63,754 nt of DNA from CAYYYW01 sp964476245 (GCA_964476245.1 CAYYYW010000005.1:1-63754), one strand, 5' to 3'; positions 41,860 through 50,276 are shown, counted from the first letter of the stretch. Numbers and translations: made by a program. Notes: generated by a model from the sequence alone, not told the origin.

Positions 41860-41991
41860 TTCGCACTTATATTATTGAACATTTTTTCCTCTGAGTCAAT
41901 ATTCTAATGTCTTTTGATAGTTAGTATTACTTAATACAAATTTTTGATAGTTAGCTTTATTATTATTAAACTCAGCAAGAAACTACGTATC

Positions 41992-42062
41992 TAAAATCAA
42001 GCAATAAATAAAGCAGATTGTATGTTTTAATTGTTACAAAGCCATCCGTAATCCCCGCGGTT
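41992..42062 (+). repeat. Dispersed repeat, right-arm copy C
   Basis: Begins TAAAATCAAGCAATAAATAA and ends ATCCGTAATCCCCGCGG. By eye it differs from the copy at 62833-62904 at about eight of 71 positions. It lies just upstream of the next gene's promoter. Confidence 0.75.
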
Positions 42063-42111
42063 ATGTTAAATTCGATTGCGCAATGATTTAGATATGGTTA
42101 TAATAAATAAC

Positions 42112-42906
42112 ATGAAGAAATTACTGATTCTTTTGATAATCTTTGCTATTTTTGGTCCTGTTTTTATTCTCGGCTACCTGGGTTTTATCCCTGGTTTGTC
42201 AACCTTGCTTGGTGCCAACAGACCGCGTGATTTAGGGATAAAATACACCCAGGATGATTTAAAATCGTGCCGATCTAAAAGCCACGTTGAATATACGAGC
42301 TTGCCGGATAGTTCTTCTTCCTCGCAAACTCGCCAATTTTCCGGTCAGAGAGAAGTTACGGCTGAATTTACTTCAACGGAAATTACTGCTACCATGAATA
42401 ACCAACCTTGGCACTTCTGGCCTTATCAAAATGTCCAAGTTAAATTCAATGCCGACGGCTCGGGAGAAATTTCCGGCGCTTTAATTAAAGAAAGAATCCC
42501 AAGCTATGCCGAAACCATAGGTATTCCTAAAGAAGCGGCTGATTTTGCCATGAAATTTTTACCGGCCAAGCCGGTATTTTACGTAAAAATGAAAGCCGCC
42601 TTAACCGATAACAAAGTCTCCGTTTTTGAACCTCAAGCTCTACAAATTGGTCGGCTACCGATGCCTTTATCTCTTTTTCTGTCATTTAAAGGGCCGCAAC
42701 TTATTAACGCTGCTTTTGCTCAGGATATAGGAGAAATGTCACAGGAGTTATCAAAAGTTCAAAATAAAAAGGCGTTGATAATAGGCTATATCAACAGTCG
42801 TCTTTCTTCTGCTTTTGGAAATTTTTATGCCAAAAAGGCTTATCCTGGTGAAAATAAATTGTTCTTTGAAGGTATTTTATCCGAAAAAATCTCTTATACT
42901 CCTTAA
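42112..42906 (+). CDS. Hypothetical membrane-anchored protein
   Basis: 264 aa from the ATG at 42112, not recognised. An N-terminal TM segment (about 4-24, LLILLIIFAIFGPVFILGYL) is followed by a secreted domain: TAEFTSTEITATMNNQPWHF, VQVKFNADGSGEISGALIKE and KMKAALTDNKVSVFEPQALQ suggest a lipid-binding-like beta sandwich of the kind seen in DUF-type envelope proteins. A TATAAT box (42099-42104) ends 7 nt before the ATG and no SD is seen. It is monocistronic, converging with the next gene. Confidence 0.6.
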   Translation: MKKLLILLIIFAIFGPVFILGYLGFIPGLSTLLGANRPRDLGIKYTQDDLKSCRSKSHVEYTSLPDSSSSSQTRQFSGQREVTAEFTSTEITATMNNQPWHFWPYQNVQVKFNADGSGEISGALIKERIPSYAETIGIPKEAADFAMKFLPAKPVFYVKMKAALTDNKVSVFEPQALQIGRLPMPLSLFLSFKGPQLINAAFAQDIGEMSQELSKVQNKKALIIGYINSRLSSAFGNFYAKKAYPGENKLFFEGILSEKISYTP

Positions 42907-42964
42907 TCTAAAATCAGTTTCATTCAACCTGTCAGGTTAGTTTTCGGGTTATGGCGGAATTCTA

Positions 42965-43492
42965 CTATTGTGGTATCCCTGATATTTTTTCAAATAGGGC
43001 ACCAAGGTCCTTAAATTTGACATCGGTCGGCGGATTGAAAACCGAGTCGGAAAACACCGCTGTCCGGCAGAACTGTTTCTCTTTTTCCAGATTGTTAACG
43101 ATTTCCTCCGAGCTTAACCCTTTGTCTTTATTCATCTGTAAGGGCATGATTACCCCTTCTTTTTTATCTACATCCCAACTCCAGAGTTTATTGTCTTTAA
43201 TAATAGCGCCACTTTTGGTTTTTCCAGTCCCCGAGCTGTCAACCCTTATGGTTGTCCCTTTAATATAGGCAACGGTCTTAGTTTTGTCAGTTTTATATTC
43301 ACATTTAAGGCTTAATGACTTTGATATGGCATCTCTAATTGAATCAAAAACACCCTCTTTTTTTTCACCAGGTTTTTTTTCAGTAGTAACGTTCACGCCT
43401 GGTTTGGTGGTGTAGTTACGACTGACAAACATAATGGCGCCCACAGCTAAAACAACAAAAATAATTATTATTATTGGTGATATCTTTTTCAT
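42965..43492 (-). CDS. Hypothetical membrane-anchored protein
   Basis: 175 aa. One TM helix (about 5-25, PIIIIIFVVLAVGAIMFV), a Lys/Gly/Thr linker, then a beta-rich domain with two cysteines (SLKCEYKTDKTKTVAYIKGT, KLWSWDVDKKEGVIMPLQ, KQFCRTAVF). It resembles small extracytoplasmic proteins common in CPR but no function is known. A perfect SD (AAAGGAGGTGA, minus strand, 43509-43499) precedes the ATG by 6 nt, with an extended -10 TGTTAAAAT further upstream; this is one of the few genes here with a classical leader. Confidence 0.65.
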   Translation of the reverse strand: MKKISPIIIIIFVVLAVGAIMFVSRNYTTKPGVNVTTEKKPGEKKEGVFDSIRDAISKSLSLKCEYKTDKTKTVAYIKGTTIRVDSSGTGKTKSGAIIKDNKLWSWDVDKKEGVIMPLQMNKDKGLSSEEIVNNLEKEKQFCRTAVFSDSVFNPPTDVKFKDLGALFEKISGIPQ

Positions 43493-43673
43493 CCTGTCTC
43501 ACCTCCTTTGATTTTTCTATTTTAACATAAATTGGGTCGGGTTTTTAAAAAGGTACACCTGTTCAATTAAGAGAAATGGATTTAAACCCCACTTAGAAGA
43601 TTAAAGCAATCCATTGCGCTCCAGAGGTGATAAAAACTTAATTCTCTTAAACTGTGTATGATAAAATGAACAA

Positions 43674-44321
43674 ATGATTAAAGCAATCTTATTTGATTTG
43701 GATGGCGTTCTTGTCAACACCCTTCCTTTATATATTAAAGCCTATGATCGGGCACTTAAAGAACAAGATTTTACTTTTAGTAAAAAAGAAATCGTCAAGA
43801 CTTGTTTTGGAAAAACTGAAGAAACAATCTGTAAAAATTTAGGCATACCTAACAGAACTGAACAGTTTAGAAAAACATATTTTATTGGTGTAAACAACCA
43901 TTTCAATGAAGGGAAATTATTTAATGGCGTTTTGGAAATCTTGAATTTATGCATTGAAAGACAAATGAAATTAGCCATTATTAGTTTTGCTTATAGATGG
44001 TATGTAGATAAAATGGTAAAAAGATTTAATTTTGATAAGTACTTCAAAATTATTATTGGCTTTGACAATGTTAAAAAGGCAAAGCCTGATCCCGAAGCCG
44101 CGGTTCTTGCATGTAAACGATTTAATATTACGCCGTCCGATGCAGTTGTAATAGGGGACAGTAAAAGTGATATTCTTATGGGAAAAGCGGCAGGATGCAA
44201 GACGGTTTTATTTTACGCAAAGGGATACGACTTGTTTTACGATTTGAAAGTACTTAAAGAGAGTAATCCCGATAAAATCATTAAGGATTTTAAAGAATTG
44301 AAAGAGTTTCTATTAAACTGA
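43674..44321 (+). CDS. HAD-superfamily hydrolase (beta-phosphoglucomutase-like)
   Basis: 215 aa. Motif I LFDLDGVLVNT with the catalytic Asp pair, a helical cap (about 18-85), motif II Ser in LAIISFAYRWY, motif III Lys in FDNVKKAKPDPEAAV and motif IV VIGDSKSDILMGKAAG. It would remove phosphate from a small sugar or nucleotide; the exact substrate is not defined. A TAAAAT box ends 6 nt before the ATG. Its stop lies inside the promoter region of the following Nudix gene, 12 nt ahead. Confidence 0.88.
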   Translation: MIKAILFDLDGVLVNTLPLYIKAYDRALKEQDFTFSKKEIVKTCFGKTEETICKNLGIPNRTEQFRKTYFIGVNNHFNEGKLFNGVLEILNLCIERQMKLAIISFAYRWYVDKMVKRFNFDKYFKIIIGFDNVKKAKPDPEAAVLACKRFNITPSDAVVIGDSKSDILMGKAAGCKTVLFYAKGYDLFYDLKVLKESNPDKIIKDFKELKEFLLN

Positions 44322-44333
44322 TAAAATACTCCT

Positions 44334-44816
44334 ATGATAACCTGTGTATTCGAAAATAATAATAAAACTTCTTTGCGGCATGTAACAGTTAACGCGATCG
44401 TTCTAAAAGACAATCAAATACTTCTGGGTAAAAGAGGAACTCTAAATGGCAAACCAATACTTGAATCAGGTAAGTGGGGTTTATTGGGAGGATTTTTTGA
44501 TAGAGATGAAAATCTGGCCCAAGCAGTAAAACGTGAAGTAATGGAAGAAAGCGGTTGGGAAATTAACAATCTTCAGTTGTTGCAAATTAATGATAATCCT
44601 AATAGGCCTAGAGAAGACAGGCAAAACGTTGATATAATTTTTATAGCAAAAGCAGTAAAACAAGTTAAATCTTCGGACGAGGAAGTTAAGGAATTAAAAT
44701 GGTTTGATTTAGACAAACTTCCTCCTAAAGAATTAATTGCCTTCGATCATGGAGACAGCATAGATTTATACCTAAAACACCTCAATGAGAAAATGACATT
44801 ACCAATAGTGGGTTAA
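44334..44816 (+). CDS. Nudix hydrolase
   Basis: 160 aa. The Nudix box GGFFDRDENLAQAVKREVME followed by ESGW contains all consensus residues (GX5EX7REUXEEXGU with Glu-Glu). VNAIVLKDNQILLGKRG is the first strand, typical of MutT-like and ADP-ribose-type enzymes. It follows the HAD gene by 12 nt but has its own TAAAAT box 6 nt before the ATG, overlapping the HAD stop region. The pair could act in nucleotide clean-up. Confidence 0.9.
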   Translation: MITCVFENNNKTSLRHVTVNAIVLKDNQILLGKRGTLNGKPILESGKWGLLGGFFDRDENLAQAVKREVMEESGWEINNLQLLQINDNPNRPREDRQNVDIIFIAKAVKQVKSSDEEVKELKWFDLDKLPPKELIAFDHGDSIDLYLKHLNEKMTLPIVG

Positions 44817-44831
44817 GAAGTAATAGATTTA

Positions 44832-45152
44832 TTAGAAAAAATGCTTTTGTAGTTCGATAAGATCTTTACATCTATATTTTTTACATTCCTTGCAGTTTTT
44901 TATCTTTTTCTCAAAGCCGCAGTTTCTTATTTTACATCTTTGACAGTATAGATATATTGGTCCATCTGATAAACATCCATTGCAGTTTATATCCTCTGGT
45001 TTGATTGGAGATCTTCCACGATTATCTTTTCTATATCTTTCGTTCCACTCTTCAGCTGTCTTTTTTCTTAATTTGTCATCATTGTTTTTTGTAGCAATAT
45101 AAGCATCGCAAGTACTACAGTCTAACCTGCACATGGAAGTATATTTTTTCAT
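44832..45152 (-). CDS. Cys-rich DUF3795-like protein
   Basis: 106 aa with eleven cysteines. CRLDCSTCDAYIATKNNDD matches the DUF3795 N-terminal motif, and INCNGCLSDGPIYLYCQRCK, NCGF and CKECKKYRC supply the remaining clusters. Metal (Zn or Fe-S) binding is probable; the role of the family is unknown. The start overlaps the MazG-like gene by 4 nt (ATGA), so the two are coupled. Its last residues DLIELQKHFF and the DNA encoding them are repeated at the end of the methyltransferase gene at 48312. Confidence 0.72.
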   Translation of the reverse strand: MKKYTSMCRLDCSTCDAYIATKNNDDKLRKKTAEEWNERYRKDNRGRSPIKPEDINCNGCLSDGPIYLYCQRCKIRNCGFEKKIKNCKECKKYRCKDLIELQKHFF

Positions 45153-45481
45153 AATAAGTTTTTTATTTTTTGTAATTTAACCCTGTTTCTTTTAAAGGCA
45201 TCTTCCATCACTTTTGATAGACTGATGTTGTATTTATTTGCCAGTTCCATCAAAGTAAATAAAACATCTCCTAGCTCTTCTTCGATATCCCCATGATCTG
45301 CTTGTGCTTTTTCACCACTTCCTACTTGTCTATCTCCTTCTTTGACAGTTATAGCTTCTCCAAGTTCTCCCATTTCTTCAACCAGATGGATATATTGAAG
45401 ATATACAGACCAGTTGAAATTGAACTGTTTAACTAATTCTGCTACTTCTTTTTGATATTGTTCTAAGGTTTTAGTATTCAT
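45149..45481 (-). CDS. MazG-like nucleotide pyrophosphohydrolase
   Basis: 110 aa. The MazG metal motif is visible as VEEMGELGEAI (ExxE) and EEELGDVLFTLMELA (ExxD), in the four-helix arrangement of small MazG-like enzymes. It would cleave nucleoside triphosphates to monophosphates and PPi, clearing aberrant nucleotides. The 3' end overlaps the DUF3795-like gene by 4 nt. Start ATG lies downstream of TAGAAT-like sequence; SD is not obvious. Confidence 0.83.
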   Translation of the reverse strand: MNTKTLEQYQKEVAELVKQFNFNWSVYLQYIHLVEEMGELGEAITVKEGDRQVGSGEKAQADHGDIEEELGDVLFTLMELANKYNISLSKVMEDAFKRNRVKLQKIKNLL

Positions 45482-45595
45482 AATTTTCTACCTTTATTCT
45501 ACTAAAAAAACGTAATTTTTGATAAAGATGATCTTGAAAAATAAGAAGGCCATTGTCATAATCCTATCAACCTATTATTGATGTTACACAACTAC

Positions 45596-45623
45596 ACAAC
45601 AACCGCGTGGGGTACGGCTATTG
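45596..45623 (+). repeat. Dispersed repeat, solo left arm (copy D)
   Basis: ACAACAACCGCGTGGGGTAC then GGCTATTG matches the left arm of 33082-33167 with a few changes. It lies in the gap between the MazG-like gene and the EEP nuclease gene. Confidence 0.5.
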
Positions 45624-45629
45624 CTTTAA

Positions 45630-46454
45630 CTATTTAATCCCAAATTCTAATAATAATGGAAAATGGTCAGAAACATCAGAATCTATAACTTCAAATTTTT
45701 TTGTTTTAATCTCTTTACTAATAAATATATAATCAACAACATTTCGTTCTGTTGCGCTAAGTTCATTTGATTTGGGTCTAGTGCGCCCAATGTTATATTC
45801 ATCGACTAAACTTCTGAAATTATCTTTCAGAAGTTTTATTGATTCAGTGTTGGGAAATAAATTAAAATCTCCGCAAATGAGTGATGGATAAGCAACTTCA
45901 GATGCTAAATGAGTCAATTTTTGACAAGCTGATTTTGTACGGGTAGTCCCTTGTTTATTTTTTGACCATATACCATGATAGTTAAGAATTCTTAGTTTCT
46001 GAAAACTATTTATCTCAATATCAGCAATTTGTACCATTCTCGGTTCTTCTCCCGGATGATCCGACACATATTCCCAATCTGTCATATACGAAAAATGACC
46101 TTGTACAAAAACACTCACGCCTTGTAAAATTTTAAATCTACTCTTAATATAATTTCCGTATTCTATGAAACCTCCGAAGTCATGCTGAAATATTTTCTTA
46201 CCATGAAAATTGTTTTGTCTAAAATCCCTTAAACTCCAGTTAGGAGCATAAAAAGAATAAAATAATTCTGGAGTGGCTTTATCAATAGCGCTTTTAGAGA
46301 CAAAAGAATCTAGAGCAGAATCATCAACTTTCCTTGTTGCTTCCTGTAAACAAACAATATCAGGATTTATTTTTTTAAGGAATTGAATAAGTTTCTCATT
46401 ATTTTCATCAAAAATAGAAACGTTTAATGAGAGTAATTTAATTGATTTGTTCAC
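45630..46454 (-). CDS. Endonuclease/exonuclease/phosphatase family protein
   Basis: 274 aa EEP fold. Start IKLLSLNVSIFDE (Asn), PDIVCLQEATR (catalytic Glu), NYHGIWSK, LICGDFNLFP (Asp/Asn), VVDYIFISKE and the final SDVSDHFPLLLEF (Asp-His) give the full active-site set. It could be a nuclease or a phosphodiesterase acting on lipids or nucleic acids. A GTG start is used, with TATAAT (minus strand, 46467-46462) ending 7 nt before it, so it is a good leaderless candidate. Confidence 0.85.
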   Translation of the reverse strand: MNKSIKLLSLNVSIFDENNEKLIQFLKKINPDIVCLQEATRKVDDSALDSFVSKSAIDKATPELFYSFYAPNWSLRDFRQNNFHGKKIFQHDFGGFIEYGNYIKSRFKILQGVSVFVQGHFSYMTDWEYVSDHPGEEPRMVQIADIEINSFQKLRILNYHGIWSKNKQGTTRTKSACQKLTHLASEVAYPSLICGDFNLFPNTESIKLLKDNFRSLVDEYNIGRTRPKSNELSATERNVVDYIFISKEIKTKKFEVIDSDVSDHFPLLLEFGIK

Positions 46455-46537
46455 AAGAATAATTATATCAAGGACTCTAAAAAATTGTCCTGAACTTGTT
46501 GAAAGATTTCAAAATCTAATATGTTTCACCCATTGAA

Positions 46538-46554
46538 GTCCCGCTGAGCGGGAC
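46538..46554. repeat. Small palindrome GTCCCGCTGAGCGGGAC
   Basis: Same family as 32436-32452 with CTGAG in place of CTAAG. An identical copy is found at 59778-59794. Confidence 0.7.
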
Positions 46555-46603
46555 GAAGTTGGGGATAGAATGGTTTGATAGGCTTACCATCTTTTCGAGC
46601 TCC

Positions 46604-46678
46604 TTGAGTCTGAGCGTAGTCGAAGGATTATTATCCTGAGTGATCCGCCAGCTGGCGGAGAGTCGAAGGACAAACGAA
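46604..46678. repeat. REP-like repeat cluster
   Basis: Contains TGAGTCTGAGCGTAGTCGAA, then TTATCCTGAGTG, the palindrome GATCCGCCAGCTGGCGGA and AGTCGAAGGACAAACGAAA. The last part recurs at 49036-49055. It sits just downstream of the tryptophanase-family gene. Confidence 0.6.
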
Positions 46679-46686
46679 AAAAAGAC

Positions 46687-48054
46687 TTAAGAAATTCTTT
46701 CAAATTTAGCTAAAAAGTGTCCTAATAGTGGAGGCGCATAAACTTTTTTAAGACCCTTTATTCTTTTGCGCCGCTGGTAAATTTTTATTAGACTGTCAGC
46801 TACGTAATCCAGATGATTGTTTGTATAAACTCTTCTAGGGATTGCTAATCTTAATAGATCTAATTTGGGTAAAATCATTTTCCCCGTTTTTTTATCTAAC
46901 TCACTAAAACATGATGTCCCAAGTTCTACTCCCCTGACACCTGACTCTATATATAACTCAACTACTAAGGTTTGTGAAGGAAATTGAGCTTGGGGAAGAT
47001 GGGCAAAGAATTTTTTACCATCAATAAAAACGGCATGACCACCCACCGGATTTACAGTGGGAATGCCCGCCTGATTAAGTCTTTTCCAGAGATACTTTAC
47101 CTGTGCATGTCTATATTCTAGATAGCTTTCTCTTGTTGACTCTTGTAGCCCGATGGCCATGCTGGCTAATTCTCGACAAGCCAATCCGCCATAAGTCGGA
47201 TAGCCTTCGGTGATGACTAACATGTTTCTAATCTTTTCAAAAATCATTCTGCTGTTGGTGGCTACTAATCCCCCAATGTTGGTCAAAGCATCCTTTTTCC
47301 CACTAAAAGTGCAGCCATCGGCAAAAGAAAACATTTCTTTGACAATCTTTGTTATATCTTTATTTTTATAACCTTTTTCTTTAATCTTGATAAAATAAGC
47401 GTTTTCCGCAAATCTGCAGGCATCAATAAAAAATGGAATTTTATATTTTTTTGCTATGTGACTTGTTTCCCTAATGTTTTCCATGGAAACAGGCTGACCG
47501 CCAACCGTGTTGTTGGTGATTGTCATCATTATCAAGGTGACTTTGTTTCTATTTTTTTTGACAAAACTCTCAAGCTTTTCCACGTTCATATTTCCTTTAA
47601 AAGCAACATCTTTGCTTGGGTTGTAAGCATCTTCTATCACAAAATCGCGGGGAATCCCACCAACAAATTTAACGTTGGCTTGAGTGGTATCAAAATGTGA
47701 ATTGTTCAGTACCATCTGTTTGGGTTTTACTATTGAAGAAAAAAGCAGATGCTCACCAGCCCGTCCTTGGTGGACAGGGACAAAATATTTAAATCCAAAA
47801 AGTTCGTGGACAACTTTTTCAAGCTGATAATAACTATTGCTGCCAGCGTAAGCTTGCTTGGTGGTCAACATCGCCGCCCATTGTTTATCACTCATAGCGC
47901 TTGTTCCGCTATCGGTCAATAAATCAATATAGATATCATCGATCTTTAACTGAAAAACATTATATCCCGCCTGTTTAATTAATCTTAGCCGTTCCGGTTT
48001 AGTAGATAAACTTATTTCCTCAACCATTTTAATTCTGAAGGGTTCTGGTTGCAT
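46687..48054 (-). CDS. Beta-eliminating lyase (tryptophanase/tyrosine phenol-lyase family)
   Basis: 455 aa PLP enzyme of fold type I. Evidence: VPVHQGRAGEHLLFSSI, the NSHFDTTQANVKF motif, ITNNTVGGQPVSMENIRE, FFIDACRFAENAYFI (PLP-binding Asp), SGKKDALTNIGG with the PLP lysine, YGGLACRELASMAIGL and GGHAVFIDGKKFF. The family cleaves Trp to indole or Tyr to phenol plus pyruvate and ammonia. HFDTT is tryptophanase-like and SGKKD is tyrosine phenol-lyase-like, so specificity is open. A TAAAAT box ends 6 nt before the ATG. REP-type repeats on both sides suggest acquisition. Confidence 0.88.
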   Translation of the reverse strand: MQPEPFRIKMVEEISLSTKPERLRLIKQAGYNVFQLKIDDIYIDLLTDSGTSAMSDKQWAAMLTTKQAYAGSNSYYQLEKVVHELFGFKYFVPVHQGRAGEHLLFSSIVKPKQMVLNNSHFDTTQANVKFVGGIPRDFVIEDAYNPSKDVAFKGNMNVEKLESFVKKNRNKVTLIMMTITNNTVGGQPVSMENIRETSHIAKKYKIPFFIDACRFAENAYFIKIKEKGYKNKDITKIVKEMFSFADGCTFSGKKDALTNIGGLVATNSRMIFEKIRNMLVITEGYPTYGGLACRELASMAIGLQESTRESYLEYRHAQVKYLWKRLNQAGIPTVNPVGGHAVFIDGKKFFAHLPQAQFPSQTLVVELYIESGVRGVELGTSCFSELDKKTGKMILPKLDLLRLAIPRRVYTNNHLDYVADSLIKIYQRRKRIKGLKKVYAPPLLGHFLAKFERIS

Positions 48055-48223
48055 TCCTCAATTTTATCACAAAAAATCCCAGTTGAATTATTTGGCTTCG
48101 CCGATGCTTGCTTTCTTCCTCCACAGACGACAAAATAAATGCACGTTTTGATAATTTACCCCAGCACCAGAATGTCCCGTGCGTTAGTACGTGGAATGAA
48201 TGGTTTTCGAGCGGGCATTCGGC

Positions 48224-48293
48224 GCGGGGTTTCGCACTCTGAATGCCCGAAGCGGCTGATGCCCCGACCGTAAGGTCGGGGAGTGCTTCACTT
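48224..48293 (+). repeat. 70-bp structured repeat, copy 1
   Basis: Starts GCGGGGTTTCGCACTCTGAA, contains CCCCGACC-GTAA-GGTCGGGG, and ends AGTGCTTCACTT. Only one base differs from 59798-59867. GCACTC/GAGTGC and GAAGC/GCTTC can pair around the central hairpin, giving a multi-helix fold. The rest of the 48055-48311 gap holds no recognisable gene. Confidence 0.7.
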
Positions 48294-48311
48294 AATATAG
48301 AAATCTAAATC

Positions 48312-48923
48312 TTATAAAAAATGCTTTTGTAGTTCGATAAAATTTTTACACCTATCTTCTTTTTGCATTTTTTTAGCTTTGAAAAAAACAATTAAACTGT
48401 TTTTGTATTGATAAAGAGTATATTTTTCCAAGACCTTTTCAAATATTTCTATCCATTTTTCTTTGGTTGGCACATGACCAGCGTCAAATAACCAGTGATG
48501 TAAATCTAAACAAGGCTCGCATATAAAAATATATTTAAAGTTTTTTACTACCTTTTTGAGTGTTTTTTCTTTATCATAGGCATGATGAAGTGAAAAAGTA
48601 AACGTAGCCATTTCACCTTGTGGAAATTCACCATTGAAATCAATCTTTTGTACTTTAAATCCTTTCTTTTTTACTCTTTCTAGCATATATTTATTTCGAT
48701 CGCATGCTATTATCTCTTTTGGTTGAAAAACTTTCTGTATTCGGATACTATTCCCTCCATCACCGCAGCCTAAATCGTAAATACTTTTATGGAAAAAGTC
48801 CTGTGGTATTTTTGATTTAATAAAGTCAAATAATGGATCGTGAAAACGATTATATAGACAAGGAAAGAATCTGTAGCCTATTTTTTCGACGAACAATTCT
48901 CTTATTTTTGCATTTAAGTTCAT
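48312..48923 (-). CDS. SAM-dependent methyltransferase with borrowed C-terminal tail
   Basis: 203 aa. Motif I is IYDLGCGDGGNSIRI, motif II IIACDRNKYMLERVKK and the later GEMATFTFSLHHAYD a class I methyltransferase fold. The acceptor is unknown. The last 17 residues, ending CKNFIELQKHFL, closely match the C-terminus of the DUF3795-like protein (CKDLIELQKHFF), and the DNA is alike over about 50 bp. The tail is therefore probably a gene-end fragment fused by recombination. A TAAAAT box ends 6 nt before the ATG. Confidence 0.78.
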   Translation of the reverse strand: MNLNAKIRELFVEKIGYRFFPCLYNRFHDPLFDFIKSKIPQDFFHKSIYDLGCGDGGNSIRIQKVFQPKEIIACDRNKYMLERVKKKGFKVQKIDFNGEFPQGEMATFTFSLHHAYDKEKTLKKVVKNFKYIFICEPCLDLHHWLFDAGHVPTKEKWIEIFEKVLEKYTLYQYKNSLIVFFKAKKMQKEDRCKNFIELQKHFL

Positions 48924-48959
48924 TGTGTTATTTTATCAAAAAGGTTGTAATCAATGCTC

Positions 48960-49055
48960 TTGTCCTGAGCTTATCGAAGGATTTGAAGATTATTATCCTG
49001 AGAGAGCTCTTCGATTTTACTCAGGGTAAGCTTCGTGAGTCGAAGGACAAACGAA
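48960..49055. repeat. REP-like repeat cluster with imperfect inverted halves
   Basis: TTGTCCTGAGCTTATCGAAGG on the left and CTTCGTGAGTCGAAGGACAA on the right enclose TTATCCTGAGAGAGCTCTTC. Related to 46604-46678. It occupies part of the 48924-49289 gap, which also holds the remnant at 49074-49178. Confidence 0.6.
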
Positions 49056-49073
49056 AGAAAGATTGAGGCAGAT

Positions 49074-49178
49074 TTATTTAATACAAGCTCCGTCCAGACA
49101 ACCACTAGGACAATCATAAATCATTTTTCCTGGAACATAGTTTCCGCTTCCGGTGGGGCTTTCATAACCACATTTCAT
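49074..49178 (-). pseudogene. Remnant of a Cys-rich secreted-protein module
   Basis: 34 codons from an ATG, beginning MKCGYESPTGSGNYVPGK and ending CPSGCLDGACIK. The end matches modules in the 1095-residue protein at 50710 (CPAGCLDDVC, CENGCQDSVC). A preceding adjacent-frame stretch (SHECTGSKAQVNE) suggests that a frameshifted N-terminal portion lies just upstream. It is probably the decayed 3' end of a larger secreted protein gene. Confidence 0.5.
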
Positions 49179-49289
49179 TTACTTGTGCCTTAGAGCCTGT
49201 ACATTCATGGCTTAAGTGTCAAAAAATGGGTCTGAATTAACTACTTTAAATTGATATAATACTCCAAAGTTAAAATTTCATTTATTTAA

Positions 49290-49637
49290 TATGATATTGA
49301 CCGGGAATTATATTCAGCCAGCTTAAATAAAGCAGATGAAGGTGATAAAAGTTCTTGGCTTGAATATTTTACTGATGGGGTAAAGTACTCTCTTCAGAGC
49401 GTGCTTGGAAAAATTGAAACCGGATTATCAAAATTACAATTTGATCTAAGACCAACAACAAGAGAACAAGACGTTTTAACTTTAATCCAAAAATATCATC
49501 AACTAACTTCAGACAACGTAGTTAATGAACTTAAAATTAGCAGGCAGCAGGCTCATAAACTTCTTAAATCATTGGTGGAAAAAGGCTTATTGAAGAAAAA
49601 AGGATCGACAAAGAATAGTTATTATGAATTAAACTAA
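49290..49637 (+). pseudogene. C-terminal fragment of a Fic-family protein with winged-helix domain
   Basis: The open frame from a stop at 49287 reads DIDRELYSASLNKADEGDKS, SWLEYFTDGVKYSLQSVL: the end of a Fic (AMPylase) domain. It continues into a winged helix (REQDVLTLIQKYHQLTSDNV, LKISRQQAHKLLKSLVEKG). The Fic catalytic HPFxxGNGR part is missing upstream. A GTG at 49401 could still give a 78-aa HTH protein, but a remnant is the simpler view. Confidence 0.65.
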
Positions 49638-49661
49638 AACCCACTTGACTTGTTGATCTTT

Positions 49662-50276
49662 TTATTGGGTAAATTTGAACGAGTCAACAATTTGCTGTAG
49701 TGTTCCTTTGTTCAGACGCCTTATTTCAGAATTCCACAACCCCCAGCTCAAGCGGTACACATTTCCGTTACGATATATGTATATTGAAGTATCAATTCCT
49801 CCCTCATCATTTTCTTTTTCCAATACGATGGCTGGTTCATCGGAAATGGTTATGCTTTTTTTACTAAAACCTTGACTTGATAGACTTTGAATTTCAGCAT
49901 TGGTTTCCAAATTCTCGCCTGGGTCCTCAAGTGAAGAAATCTCTATTGAGATCTCGTTACCCACAGGATCAAGATTCTCATCAACATTTGAAAGTCTAAT
50001 TGTTGCCGGCGGAGGGGGATTATATCCTGTCTTATGGAAAAACCAATGAGCTGGGTAGTTTATTTTATAATGATACTTTGGATTAACATATTCTTGCCAA
50101 GAAGGGCTTTGATTATTGGCTGCTGATGGAATGATTGATGGAACCGGCATATTTGCCGGTCGTTTTGAAGAGTAATAATAGTACGCCGTTCCTCCTGCGC
50201 CCACCAATACCGCAGCAATAACTATGGCAACAACAGGAATAAAACCTTTTCGGTATTTTTTAAGATTACTATTCAT
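49662..50276 (-). CDS. Membrane-anchored protein with PsbP-like domain
   Basis: 204 aa. N-terminal anchor (about 10-32, GFIPVVAIVIAAVLVGAGGT), a Pro/Ser linker, then a PsbP-like domain: WQEYVNPKYHYKINYPAHWF, IRLSNVDENLDPV, ISIEISSLEDPG, ending GTLQQIVDSFKF. The same signature (WQEYKSDKFGFSFKIPTGW) occurs within the 1095-residue protein next door, so the domain has been duplicated locally. It overlaps the upstream 137-aa protein gene by 8 nt. Function unknown; extracytoplasmic. Confidence 0.65.
   Translation of the reverse strand: MNSNLKKYRKGFIPVVAIVIAAVLVGAGGTAYYYYSSKRPANMPVPSIIPSAANNQSPSWQEYVNPKYHYKINYPAHWFFHKTGYNPPPPATIRLSNVDENLDPVGNEISIEISSLEDPGENLETNAEIQSLSSQGFSKKSITISDEPAIVLEKENDEGGIDTSIYIYRNGNVYRLSWGLWNSEIRRLNKGTLQQIVDSFKFTQ

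Noticed and set aside
48833..49066. 77-aa plus-strand ORF antisense to the methyltransferase
   Set aside because: It runs across REP-like repeats and the other strand of a real gene.
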